From positions 1-40,077 of the forward strand of contig JAJRQZ010000058.1 of assembly GCA_024279935.1 (NCBI GenBank): DNA of 40,077 bases, in the 5' to 3' direction. The translations under genes and the position numbers were made by a program. The stretch comes from Bacteroidota bacterium (GTDB lineage Bacteria; Bacteroidota; Bacteroidia; Bacteroidales; F082). Positions 1-8,223 of the stretch are shown piece after piece; the stretch's first letter is position 1, and each line of letters starts with the position of its first letter. The notes beneath the pieces were generated by a model. That model saw only the letters and a list, made by a program, of their open reading frames with translations. It made no database searches and had not been told where the DNA came from.

Positions 1-22
1 AGAAGCATCTGGAGTGAAGGAA

Positions 23-85
23 TAGCCCTTCGCTCTCTTTGCTTCGTTTCGCTACGCTCCACTTCTCAAAGAGAGCGAAGGGCTA
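23..85. repeat. Perfect 19-bp inverted repeat (REP/MITE-like palindrome)
   Basis: The left arm 23-41 (TAGCCCTTCGCTCTCTTTG) is the exact reverse complement of the right arm 67-85, around a 25-base spacer. The element lies downstream of the cytochrome gene, which ends at 193 on the minus strand, so its transcript could also act as a 3' stem-loop. No long T-tract follows it in either direction, so it is not a typical intrinsic terminator. The last nine bases of the window (40069-40077) match the first nine bases of the left arm, which suggests a repeat present in more than one copy in this genome. Confidence 0.75.
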
Positions 86-192
86 GCATTTAAAACTATC
101 TTTTGCCCGTAAAAGTTGCATTTACTAATGGAATCTATGAGACGGCAAAACCCACAAGCAGCAAACTGTTTTGCCCTCAGGAAGCAGGACGC

Positions 193-2649
193 CTATCTTT
201 TCCTGAAAAACCATTTTATGAGATACAAGGCAGCAATCAGCAGGACAATGCCCGCCAATAGCTGTGCCCAGGCGGCTATGCGTATAGATTTGTTGAGTAT
301 GGACGAATGCCCGGCATTGTCGATTTCAACATCGGCATATTTGGCTATATGGCTCATCAGGCTGGAAGCCGGATCCTTGTCGGGTATGGTCTCATGGCAA
401 GAAATACAAACCCCCCTCCTGTCCAGTTTGTTTAACTCTTGTTTGTTTAATGGTCGGGATCCCGAAAAATGATGGCCTACTGTCTGTAGCTGATTGCCGT
501 CCTCATCCAAGAACCTGCTCCAGTCCATGCCGAGGTTTTTTATCGCATTAAACTGCGTATCAATTTTTTGAGCCAAGGGATTCCCGTTAATATCAGTCAG
601 GTCCATTATTATGTTCCTTGAAGGGTCGGAATAAAGGACACCGCCTTCTATACCATATCCCATCGACTTGGGATTATTATGGCAGCTTTCGCATGCCCTT
701 GCCTTTTTTTGTATGGTATGAGGCTGAACAGGTGCAATGTCGATGGCGAGCTGCCCTTGCTTGCCTCCGCCTTCAACATTAGGAATCTTAAAAATATGGT
801 TTAAAAGCCTGGTGTTCCCATTCTTATCGATAACGGTAACTGTTGTCTGACAACCCGGTATTGCCGGAGAAACCCGGTGTTCGCCATTTATTACCAGAGG
901 TGGGTCTTCCCAGCGCAGAAAACTTCTCTGTTCCTTTACTTCACCGCTTAAAACAATATCGGCAATATTCTTAAAGTCCTCGGCTGACAAGGCATCTGCG
1001 GTTTGACCGTTTTTATCGGGGTGCTTGGCAATCTCCACCCAATCTTTCCTTTGCGAGGTATTTGAATAATCTATTTTAATATGACATCCGTAGCATTGCG
1101 GCGCCCAGGTGGCATGGCAGGCATAACATTCCATATTTTCTATATGGCCGCTAATCTGGAGCATGGCAATCTTTCCTTCGAGGCTCAATTTATTCTCATC
1201 GGCAAGTTTCTTCAGAGGTTGCAAGACGATATCAGTCCCGCTTGCCGAATAAAGTATGATTTCGTTTCCTTTTTTAACGATATGCGGCATGGCATTGCCG
1301 CGGCATGAAATCAGATAACCATCACCCGGGGGTGCCAGCCATCCTTTCCTGAGATATTCTTCCACGCTGTCGGAAACACCTCTTGGGGATTCCATGTCAG
1401 GCCGGTTCTCAATTATCTCGTCGCCATAGCCAATAGGCAGCTCCCATGGATATTTTGTTGGTGTGCCATGACAGTCCTGACATTCTATTTCCACGGCTCC
1501 CTGTATTGCGCCCGACAAATCGCCCAAGCTGTGCATATCGCCCGATGTATGGCAATCCTGGCACAGCATTCCTTTTTTTAGATGCACGTCGGCTTGTAAG
1601 TGGATATAATTTTTTTTGTGAATTTTTTTCTGGCCCGAGCCATCGCTCATAAAAGGTGATTCATAAGATGTCTCCATCAATCCTTCATAGGAAACACCTA
1701 TCCTCCTGCCTCTATTATGGCAGGATGTACATGTCTTGGTAGGAATACCTGTATATTTTTTATCATGTATAGTAACAGTGGCATTCCTGCCCGACTGAAT
1801 GGAATGAACGAGCAGATGTCCTTTTTCAGTCTTGTTGACAGTTTTGTCGCCACCCTCATAAAGTCCTCTGTTAGAATAAGGTATATGACATGAACCACAA
1901 CCTGTCCCTCTATAGTCCCCATCCGATTTACTTCCTTTCACTCCTGTATGGCAACGCTGGCATTCGGCACGGAGGTATGTATAAACCGCCAGCGAAGGGT
2001 CTTTCTCGATCTCTTCGGGGCTTGGCGCCGGTGGCAGCTCTTTCATTTTTTTTGGAAACACCTGCGGCTCGGCATTTTTAATCTCCCTCATATAATTTTT
2101 ATAGATGCCGGAGCCCAAAAGCTCATGTGCAGCCACTTCCTCGACGGCAACATTTGCAAGATCGTGATTATAGCCTTGCCTGGCCCCGAAGCCCCATGTT
2201 GTTCCCTGGATTTTCCCGGCTTCGGTAAACATAAGGGATGTAAACTGGGTTTTTACCTGTTCCCAATGGCACATCCCGCAAGTTTTATCGTTTATCCAAA
2301 CGCTTGCCGGATCGGGGTAGAACTCCAAAGGCCCATTGTTCTCGATAAAATAACTTATGGACCCATTATGCGCCTTTTTAGCGGTTTCGGCATCGGGGTC
2401 CCCCCCATGACACACTATGCAGCTATTATCCGGATAAGCGGCCTTTGAGGCCAGGTCATTTATTTTATCCATCATCCTGCTGCCCGGCTGGCGAATATCC
2501 TCAATGCCTGCATGGCAACTTAGGCAGTTGTTGCCCAAGTTCCCGGGGCTTTTTTCTGCACCATCCGGCATCCCATTTACATTAAATTGATTTACTGTTA
2601 GTTGCAAAACGACAAATAGGGAAAAACATAGTTTTACTCTCGTGTTCAA
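193..2649 (-). CDS. Membrane-anchored dodecahaem cytochrome c
   Basis: This is an 818-residue exported multihaem cytochrome. Twelve CxxCH haem-attachment motifs are visible: CLSCH, CIVCH, CGMCH, CQRCH, CGSCH, CTSCH, CQDCH twice, CYACH, CYGCH, CESCH and CISCH. A hydrophobic stretch at residues 5-20 looks like a signal peptide, and the protein ends in one membrane helix followed by FFRKR. The haem domain should therefore sit in the periplasm, tethered to the inner membrane. Such proteins carry electrons between the quinone pool and periplasmic or outer-membrane acceptors; the actual donor and acceptor cannot be read from sequence. The start is a TTG, 21 bases after the nnr stop codon, and no ATG precedes the signal peptide, so it looks like the last gene of the operon. 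Spacing and the anchor resemble octahaem hydroxylamine-oxidoreductase or tetrathionate-reductase relatives, but the match is only to a broad class. Confidence 0.88.
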   Translation of the reverse strand: MNTRVKLCFSLFVVLQLTVNQFNVNGMPDGAEKSPGNLGNNCLSCHAGIEDIRQPGSRMMDKINDLASKAAYPDNSCIVCHGGDPDAETAKKAHNGSISYFIENNGPLEFYPDPASVWINDKTCGMCHWEQVKTQFTSLMFTEAGKIQGTTWGFGARQGYNHDLANVAVEEVAAHELLGSGIYKNYMREIKNAEPQVFPKKMKELPPAPSPEEIEKDPSLAVYTYLRAECQRCHTGVKGSKSDGDYRGTGCGSCHIPYSNRGLYEGGDKTVNKTEKGHLLVHSIQSGRNATVTIHDKKYTGIPTKTCTSCHNRGRRIGVSYEGLMETSYESPFMSDGSGQKKIHKKNYIHLQADVHLKKGMLCQDCHTSGDMHSLGDLSGAIQGAVEIECQDCHGTPTKYPWELPIGYGDEIIENRPDMESPRGVSDSVEEYLRKGWLAPPGDGYLISCRGNAMPHIVKKGNEIILYSASGTDIVLQPLKKLADENKLSLEGKIAMLQISGHIENMECYACHATWAPQCYGCHIKIDYSNTSQRKDWVEIAKHPDKNGQTADALSAEDFKNIADIVLSGEVKEQRSFLRWEDPPLVINGEHRVSPAIPGCQTTVTVIDKNGNTRLLNHIFKIPNVEGGGKQGQLAIDIAPVQPHTIQKKARACESCHNNPKSMGYGIEGGVLYSDPSRNIIMDLTDINGNPLAQKIDTQFNAIKNLGMDWSRFLDEDGNQLQTVGHHFSGSRPLNKQELNKLDRRGVCISCHETIPDKDPASSLMSHIAKYADVEIDNAGHSSILNKSIRIAAWAQLLAGIVLLIAALYLIKWFFRKR

Positions 2650-2670
2650 AACACTAAGTTTAATATTTTT

Positions 2671-4179
2671 TTATGAGATCTTTTTAAATGCAGCCGGAAT
2701 ACAATTAATGATATCACCTGCCATCATCGCTTCATGCCCGTATTTTTTTGCTGCTATATCCCCGGCAAGACCGTGGACAAACACTCCCGCAACTGCTGCT
2801 ATGGAAGGGGCATACCCCCTGGCTATAAGTCCGGTGATCAAGCCTGTAAGCACATCGCCGCTTCCACCGCAGGCCATTCCCGGATTGCCGGTCGAATTAA
2901 AATATACATCGCCACCAGGCAGGCAAACAGAGGTGTTGGCTCCTTTCAGCACCACTGCGACATTATATTTTACCGCAAACTGCCTTTGCAGTTCCAACCT
3001 CTCGAAATCATCGGCCCATTTACCTACAAGCCGTTCAAATTCTTTCGGATGGGGTGTCAAGACCGAGTTTCCTGGCAGAAAGGCAAGCCAGGTTTTATTC
3101 CCCGCAAGGATATTTAAGGCATCGGCATCGAAAACTACCGGTACGTAAGCATTCTGTATCAACAACTTAAGAGCCATTTGCGATTGGTGCTGAGTTCCCA
3201 GTCCCGGCCCTACACCGATTGCGTTATAAGGGCTTAAATCGGGGAGCTCCGAAAAATAATTATCATATCTATCGATGCTCAACATCGCCTCGGGGCAAGA
3301 GGTTTGCAATATCTGGCAGGCAAGCCCGGGAATATGTACATGCAAGAGCCCAAGGCCGGACCGCAAGGCTGCTTTGGTGGCCAATACGGCAGCACCAACT
3401 TTTCCATAGCTTCCGGCAATTAAAAGCGCATGGCCAAAACTACCCTTATGCGCAAACTTTTTTCGGGTCAGAAGGTTGGCCTGTATATCTTTTTTCAAAA
3501 CAAAAAAGTTGTTCGTTTCGGCGGCGTCGATAAAATCAGGGTGCAAACCGATATCCAGTATATGCCAGTTGCCGGTGAACTCATCGTTCTCAGGCATCAT
3601 GAAGGCAAGCTTGGGCATTTGGAAGCTCAAGGTATAGTCGGCACGAACAATGGTTTTGGCCGTTTCCCGTGATGACTTGTCGGCAAACATCCCGCTAGGG
3701 ACGTCAATGGATATTTTTATGCACTGCTGATTATTAATATATCGAATAACATCAGCGGCTAAGCCCTCGACTTCCCGGCTCAAGCCGGAGCCAAATATGG
3801 CATCGATAATTACTGTTTTCGCAGAAAGGGTTACCAGGTTTTCGTTAGACTTTATCTCGTTAACAACAATATTTCCAAGGTTTTTTAATTTATCTAGGTT
3901 TTGGGTGAAATCATCGGAAAATTTTTGAGTAAAAAGAACCAAATTCACCTCAACTTCGTAAGATAAACCACTTAACATACGGGCTAATGCCAGGCCGTCG
4001 CCGCCATTATTCCCGGGGCCCGCGAAAACAGAAACCGATGAGCCTTTCTCGATCCGTTTTTTTAACCATTTGAAGATCATTGCCGAAGCCCTCTCCATCA
4101 GGTCGATGGACTTTATTGGTTCGTTGGCAATAGTGTAACTGTCGGCAGCACGTATATCCTCAATACTCAATATCTTCAT
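2671..4179 (-). CDS. nnrD: Bifunctional NAD(P)H-hydrate epimerase / ADP-dependent NAD(P)H-hydrate dehydratase
   Basis: This 502-residue enzyme repairs hydrated NAD(P)H in the cytoplasm. The N-terminal half (about 1-215) is a YjeF_N epimerase domain with the glycine-rich GPGNNGGDGLALAR at 54-67, which converts R-NAD(P)HX to the S form. The C-terminal half (about 230-502) is the ribokinase-like dehydratase, with LTPHPKEFERL, LKGANTSV and the anion-hole/catalytic motif GNPGMACGGSGDVLTG at 431-446 (catalytic Asp442). The fusion is the usual bacterial arrangement, often labelled nnrE-nnrD or yjeF. It starts 9 bases after the carboxypeptidase stop and ends 21 bases before the cytochrome start, so it is probably co-transcribed with both. 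Confidence 0.95.
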   Translation of the reverse strand: MKILSIEDIRAADSYTIANEPIKSIDLMERASAMIFKWLKKRIEKGSSVSVFAGPGNNGGDGLALARMLSGLSYEVEVNLVLFTQKFSDDFTQNLDKLKNLGNIVVNEIKSNENLVTLSAKTVIIDAIFGSGLSREVEGLAADVIRYINNQQCIKISIDVPSGMFADKSSRETAKTIVRADYTLSFQMPKLAFMMPENDEFTGNWHILDIGLHPDFIDAAETNNFFVLKKDIQANLLTRKKFAHKGSFGHALLIAGSYGKVGAAVLATKAALRSGLGLLHVHIPGLACQILQTSCPEAMLSIDRYDNYFSELPDLSPYNAIGVGPGLGTQHQSQMALKLLIQNAYVPVVFDADALNILAGNKTWLAFLPGNSVLTPHPKEFERLVGKWADDFERLELQRQFAVKYNVAVVLKGANTSVCLPGGDVYFNSTGNPGMACGGSGDVLTGLITGLIARGYAPSIAAVAGVFVHGLAGDIAAKKYGHEAMMAGDIINCIPAAFKKIS

Positions 4180-4188
4180 TTGTAGCTG

Positions 4189-5892
4189 TTATTTAACAAC
4201 CAAATTTACAACAAATGATTTGCCTTTGTTGTTTTTTACCAAAATAATATATTTTCCTTTTGAATATCCTTGGAGGTTTAGTTGGCACTTCATACCCTCA
4301 ACAGTCTTTGAGGCAAGGGTTTTCCCCTGATTATCGATTAACGACAATAAATAAATATCATTTACAGGAAAAGAAACATTCACGAAATCAACAGCCGGGT
4401 TGGGATAAACTTCCGCCATCACGCTCTTGTTCTCGACCACGCTCACAATAGGGTCGAGCTGAACATCAAGTATGGTAGATTGAAAATCACTTACTGCAAC
4501 CGCCGGAAAAGTTTTATCATAGTACCCTAATGCAGAGAATGTTAAACTATACGAGCCAGCTTTTAGCAATCTCTTGTAATCGCCTGCGGAAGCCGTTGAA
4601 TAAACAAAAGATTCATCAATGTCGTGTGAATCGGCAAAGACCCTTGCTTTAATGGTATTGCCGTTTGCGGCATTTGTTACCACGCCGCCTACTCCATACC
4701 TAACTTCCTCCATATAGTTCAGCAAAGAGCGATAATTATAGTTCCAAAAGGAAGGAAGCTGGTTTCCCGGTGGAAGTTTAGTGGAAGACAACTCGATGGT
4801 TATCTCACGGCAATGCTTATAGTAGTTCATATAATCCTGTCTTCCGCCGCTAATGGTGTACCATTGATAACCGTTGGTTATGCCATTGTCGAGATCCGTC
4901 ATATAATTTGAATTAAAAACATGGGTTGTATCGGCATACTCCCTGCTCACCATCACCCACCAATCGTTGTCGGCAGTCAATTTCCACCATGTATCCCAAG
5001 GGTAATTAACGACTTCCGCGCCTCCATGAAAATTCGCCGACATAACAATATCGTGATTGTCGGCAAAATCCATAAATATAGTTGTTTCCGTTTGATACGG
5101 ATTGCCGTCCGGATGCGGGCCATCATCGGGGTCGGGATAGTTGCGGTTCAGGTCGATGCCATTCGAGTTGTATCTTGTGGCGCCAAAGACCGAGTTATCG
5201 CCTCCGGCAAAAGTACCGTCAGGGTTTGCCAAAGGGTTAATCCAGATATCAGTATTCCCAACTAAGTCATCCACTCTCGGGATGCTACCATAATTGCTCA
5301 ATAAATAATCTATTAACCTAAGCATCAGCACATAACCGGTAATCTCGTCACCATGCATCGAAGAAGTGTACATGAATTCGGGCTCGCCTAGGTCTTGACC
5401 GAGATTATCGCTGATATGCAGAAACAATATGTCTCTCCCTTCGTTAGTTTGCCCTATGTTCACAAGCTCGCACAGGTTTGGATAATCAGTTTCAAACTGC
5501 TCCATCATATCAAGATATTGCTGGTAATTAGGATAATAATCCCAGTCGTTGGTAGATTTCCCTTCTTTTTTATCCAACTGATCTCTGCTTAAAAGCATTG
5601 AAGGAGGGGTAAGTATCTTAAACTCGATATTTAGATTAAGGAATTTCCCATAATTATTTAGTGGGACATAAGCCTCGACTTTTGAAGTTGAGGGGTCAAA
5701 ATCAGATATCGAAACAATTCTGTTGAGCTTGCTCAGAGTTGTTTTCACATCATTTGTCTTATCGATGGAAAACTCAACAAATATTTCCTTTCTTGACAAC
5801 AGCTCGTCCGGGATATCCTTGGTATTTCCTATTTGGCAGAAACCGGAAAAGCCGGAAAAAATCAATAAAAAAACAAGCAGCAATTTATTCAT
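4189..5892 (-). CDS. Secreted M14 zinc carboxypeptidase with T9SS type A sorting domain
   Basis: This is a 567-residue extracellular metallocarboxypeptidase that should remove C-terminal residues from peptides. The open frame extends upstream to 6000, but I chose ATG 5892: it begins a clear signal peptide (MNKLLLVFLLIFSGFSGFCQ) and removes a 62-base overlap with dapA. The zinc site is H180-G-D-E183 and H289 (FHGG); E367 in EITIELS is the probable general base, and NPDG and NRNYPD are family signatures. A beta-sandwich CarboxypepD_reg-like domain (about 400-480) follows the catalytic domain. The last 75 or so residues start with VYPNPA and form a T9SS type A sorting domain, so the protein is predicted to cross the outer membrane by the Por system and be anchored or released at the surface. 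Confidence 0.93.
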   Translation of the reverse strand: MNKLLLVFLLIFSGFSGFCQIGNTKDIPDELLSRKEIFVEFSIDKTNDVKTTLSKLNRIVSISDFDPSTSKVEAYVPLNNYGKFLNLNIEFKILTPPSMLLSRDQLDKKEGKSTNDWDYYPNYQQYLDMMEQFETDYPNLCELVNIGQTNEGRDILFLHISDNLGQDLGEPEFMYTSSMHGDEITGYVLMLRLIDYLLSNYGSIPRVDDLVGNTDIWINPLANPDGTFAGGDNSVFGATRYNSNGIDLNRNYPDPDDGPHPDGNPYQTETTIFMDFADNHDIVMSANFHGGAEVVNYPWDTWWKLTADNDWWVMVSREYADTTHVFNSNYMTDLDNGITNGYQWYTISGGRQDYMNYYKHCREITIELSSTKLPPGNQLPSFWNYNYRSLLNYMEEVRYGVGGVVTNAANGNTIKARVFADSHDIDESFVYSTASAGDYKRLLKAGSYSLTFSALGYYDKTFPAVAVSDFQSTILDVQLDPIVSVVENKSVMAEVYPNPAVDFVNVSFPVNDIYLLSLIDNQGKTLASKTVEGMKCQLNLQGYSKGKYIILVKNNKGKSFVVNLVVK

Positions 5893-5938
5893 ATTCTTAA
5901 AATTAGGGACGTCATACCAATTGACAAGAAACCGGACG

Positions 5939-6817
5939 TCAAAGTTGTTTATAATTTGATATAAAGCTTTCGATTTTCCTATAATGCTCGTTTTCAACAC
6001 ATGTCATCGGCAAGCGAAGATTATTGCCCATTATTCCCATTATCTCGAGGGCAGCTTTTATTCCGGCTGGGTTTCCATCGGCGAAAAGCAAGTCGACAAA
6101 CTCAAGCAAAGAATAATGGATTGCTCTAGAATCAGTGAAGTTGTCATCGAGGCATAGTCGTATCATATCAGAGAATTGCCTTGGGAAAGCATTTGCCAGG
6201 ACGGATATAACCCCATCACCTCCCAGAGCCATCATAGGGAATGTAAGGGCATCGTCGCCAGAAAGAACGCTAAAATCCCGAGGTCGGTTTTTCAGTATTC
6301 CCATCACTTGCGACATATCGCCCGAAGCCTCTTTTACGGCAACGATATTATCAAAATCATTTGCTAGCCTCAAACATGTTGTTGTGCTGATATTCGAGCT
6401 TGTCCTTCCGGGCACATTATATAAAATTACCGGCACGGGACAATTATTCGAGATTTCGGCAAAATGAGCATAAATACCCCTTTGGTTCGGTTTATTGTAA
6501 TAAGGGGCAACCGAGAGTATCCCGTCGATGGAAGAGAAATCGGTAGCCTTTATTTTATCCACTACGGACTGGGTATTATTACCCCCCAAACCCATAATCA
6601 CCGGCATACGCTTATCAACAGTTTCCACGACGACATCCATAACCAATTGTTGCTCAGAGGCATTCAAGCATACGGCCTCACTAGTGGTGCCAAGTGAAAC
6701 TATGAAATCAACACGGCCTTCAATTATAAAATTGATCAATTTTTTTAGCGAAGCAACATCAACTTCGTTGTTTTTACCGAAAGGAGTAACTATTGCCACC
6801 CCGGTTCCTTTTATCAT
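5939..6817 (-). CDS. dapA: 4-hydroxy-tetrahydrodipicolinate synthase
   Basis: A 292-residue DHDPS/NAL-family aldolase that condenses pyruvate with aspartate semialdehyde in the diaminopimelate/lysine pathway. The Schiff-base lysine is K162 in VAVKEASG. Y133 lies in the YNVPGRT motif, which also carries the substrate-binding Arg, and T44-T45 lie in GTTSEA. Length is exactly as expected for DapA. The ATG at 6817 is 4 bases after the stop of the upstream DUF6913-like gene, so the two are probably translationally linked. Some aldolases of this family act on sialic acid or other keto acids, but the YNVPGRT and GTTSEA motifs favour true DapA. Confidence 0.95.
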   Translation of the reverse strand: MIKGTGVAIVTPFGKNNEVDVASLKKLINFIIEGRVDFIVSLGTTSEAVCLNASEQQLVMDVVVETVDKRMPVIMGLGGNNTQSVVDKIKATDFSSIDGILSVAPYYNKPNQRGIYAHFAEISNNCPVPVILYNVPGRTSSNISTTTCLRLANDFDNIVAVKEASGDMSQVMGILKNRPRDFSVLSGDDALTFPMMALGGDGVISVLANAFPRQFSDMIRLCLDDNFTDSRAIHYSLLEFVDLLFADGNPAGIKAALEIMGIMGNNLRLPMTCVENEHYRKIESFISNYKQL

Positions 6818-6821
6818 ACTT

Positions 6822-7373
6822 TTATTTTTTTATGTTCAGCATTTCCAAATTCCTGAGGGCTAAATTATAAAACGAAGCCCAATCAGTTTGCTCATTTTTA
6901 ATTTTAATTGTTAAATCGTTGTATTTAAAGTGGCTATCATCTTGATTCGCAATCCGAAACTTAGCATTGACCAAAGTATAGAGGTTGACGATCTCTGCTC
7001 TACCGTCAAGGCAAAAGTTGATAATCAGATCGAAGCCGGATTTTCCCAGATAATCTTTTAGCTCACCATGGGGGGCCCATTTATAATTAAAATCGTCACG
7101 GGTAAAAATATAGGTATTCCTGTCCGTAATTATATCTGGCGTTCTCCCGGTATCGGAAAAGGCTATCAAAGACACTTCGAATCCTTTATTATTAGCCTTT
7201 TTAAGGATTTTGCGAGCAATGTCGAGATCTTCTTTTCCGTGTATCAGGAATAATAATGCAATTTTGCGAACATCGGAAAAACTAAAATCATTTGATTTAT
7301 TGGTCGATGAATATTTAATCCTTGACAAGAAATAATCCTGTACTTCTTTTTTGATACTCTTTTTAATATCCAC
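6822..7373 (-). CDS. DUF6913-like cytoplasmic protein of unknown function
   Basis: A 183-residue protein with no signal peptide or membrane segment. It has alternating strands and helices, with hydrophobic strands such as KIALLFLIHG, FEVSLIAF and FDLIINFCLD. It resembles the DUF6913 family, which in my recollection is restricted to Bacteroidota and often found beside dapA; this was not verified by search. No catalytic motif is evident. The start codon is GTG at 7373 and no ATG is available upstream in frame. It is the promoter-proximal gene of the operon running left to the cytochrome, and lies 4 bases upstream of dapA. The divergent metallo-hydrolase begins 57 bases away. Confidence 0.75.
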   Translation of the reverse strand: MDIKKSIKKEVQDYFLSRIKYSSTNKSNDFSFSDVRKIALLFLIHGKEDLDIARKILKKANNKGFEVSLIAFSDTGRTPDIITDRNTYIFTRDDFNYKWAPHGELKDYLGKSGFDLIINFCLDGRAEIVNLYTLVNAKFRIANQDDSHFKYNDLTIKIKNEQTDWASFYNLALRNLEMLNIKK

Positions 7374-7417
7374 TTTTACCGGCTTTTGGTTGAGGGCATA
7401 AAATTAATCAGAAATAT

Positions 7418-7425
7418 TAAATTTG
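7418..7425 (+). promoter_or_regulatory. Candidate -7 promoter element (TAAATTTG)
   Basis: An exact match to the Bacteroidota -7 consensus TAnnTTTG, six bases upstream of the GTG chosen as the start of the metallo-hydrolase. No TTG lies at the preferred 19-21 bp upstream, so only half the promoter is supported. If it is used, transcription would start around 7430, almost at the GTG, implying a leaderless or nearly leaderless mRNA. Confidence 0.35.
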
Positions 7426-7430
7426 CATCC

Positions 7431-8204
7431 GTGAAATATGAAATAAAAGTTAAATTCCTGGGAACCGGCACATCGCAAGGAGTTCCGGTAATTGGCTGCT
7501 GCTGCGATGTTTGCCAAAGCAGGAGCAAATATGATAAAAGGTTACGCTCATCCGTATTGGTTGAGACGCGGGATTCACGCTTCACCATAGATGCCGGACC
7601 CGACTTCAGATACCAGATGCTAAGGCAAGGAATCAAGGACATCGACGGCATATTAATCACACATTGCCATAAGGATCATATAGCCGGCCTCGACGATGTA
7701 AGGGCATTTAATTTCCTTAAGAAGAAAGACATGCCCGTATTTGCAACTAAAAGAGACCAGGAAGCAATAAAAAGGGAATTCTCGTACGCTTTTGGCGAAA
7801 ACATTTACCCCGGCGTCCCGCGTTTCAAGTTAATAGAATTTGATGAAGATGCGTTTTATATGAACAACACTCTTATAAAGCCGCTCAAGGCACTCCACCA
7901 GCGGATGGAAGTAAGCGGTTTCAGGATTGGCGGTTTTGCCTATATCACAGATACTCATTATATTCCAGCCTCCACTCTCGCCCAGATAAGCGATTGCGGG
8001 ATTGTTGTGCTGAGCGCGGTCCGCAAGCAGGCCCACCCTTCGCATTTCAGTCTGCAGCAAGCAGTTGACATATTGGAGTTCTTAAGGCCGGAGAGAGGTA
8101 TAATAACCCATATTAGCCACTTGATGGGAAAACACGAGGATGTCAACAAGCAGCTTCCCGATTTTATAGAACTAGCCTACGACGGTATGGAATTAAATAT
8201 TTAA
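7431..8204 (+). CDS. PhnP-like metallo-beta-lactamase-fold phosphodiesterase/hydrolase
   Basis: A 257-residue cytoplasmic MBL-fold enzyme. The dinuclear metal motif is H78-C-H80-K-D82-H83, with a later ITDTHYIP and HISHL supplying further ligands. The N-terminal FLGTGTSQGVPVIG and the cluster C23-C24-C25-x-x-C28 match the PhnP/lipoyltransferase-associated group, where the cysteines bind a structural zinc. PhnP hydrolyses cyclic phosphodiesters, but in Bacteroidota the gene is normally found without other phn genes, as here, so the substrate is open. The frame continues up to a TTG at 7386; I prefer GTG 7431 because it puts FLGTGTSQG at the usual distance from the N-terminus. It converges with the LruC gene 19 bases downstream. 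Confidence 0.85.
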   Translation: MKYEIKVKFLGTGTSQGVPVIGCCCDVCQSRSKYDKRLRSSVLVETRDSRFTIDAGPDFRYQMLRQGIKDIDGILITHCHKDHIAGLDDVRAFNFLKKKDMPVFATKRDQEAIKREFSYAFGENIYPGVPRFKLIEFDEDAFYMNNTLIKPLKALHQRMEVSGFRIGGFAYITDTHYIPASTLAQISDCGIVVLSAVRKQAHPSHFSLQQAVDILEFLRPERGIITHISHLMGKHEDVNKQLPDFIELAYDGMELNI

Positions 8205-8223
8205 ATATCTGTTATTCTGATAC

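Noticed and set aside
1948-2448. 166-codon plus-strand frame inside the cytochrome gene
   Set aside because: It lies opposite a long gene with twelve haem motifs, has no recognisable domain or start context, and is a shadow frame.
5893-6000. 36-residue N-terminal extension of the carboxypeptidase frame
   Set aside because: It overlaps dapA and would bury the signal peptide; ATG 5892 is better.
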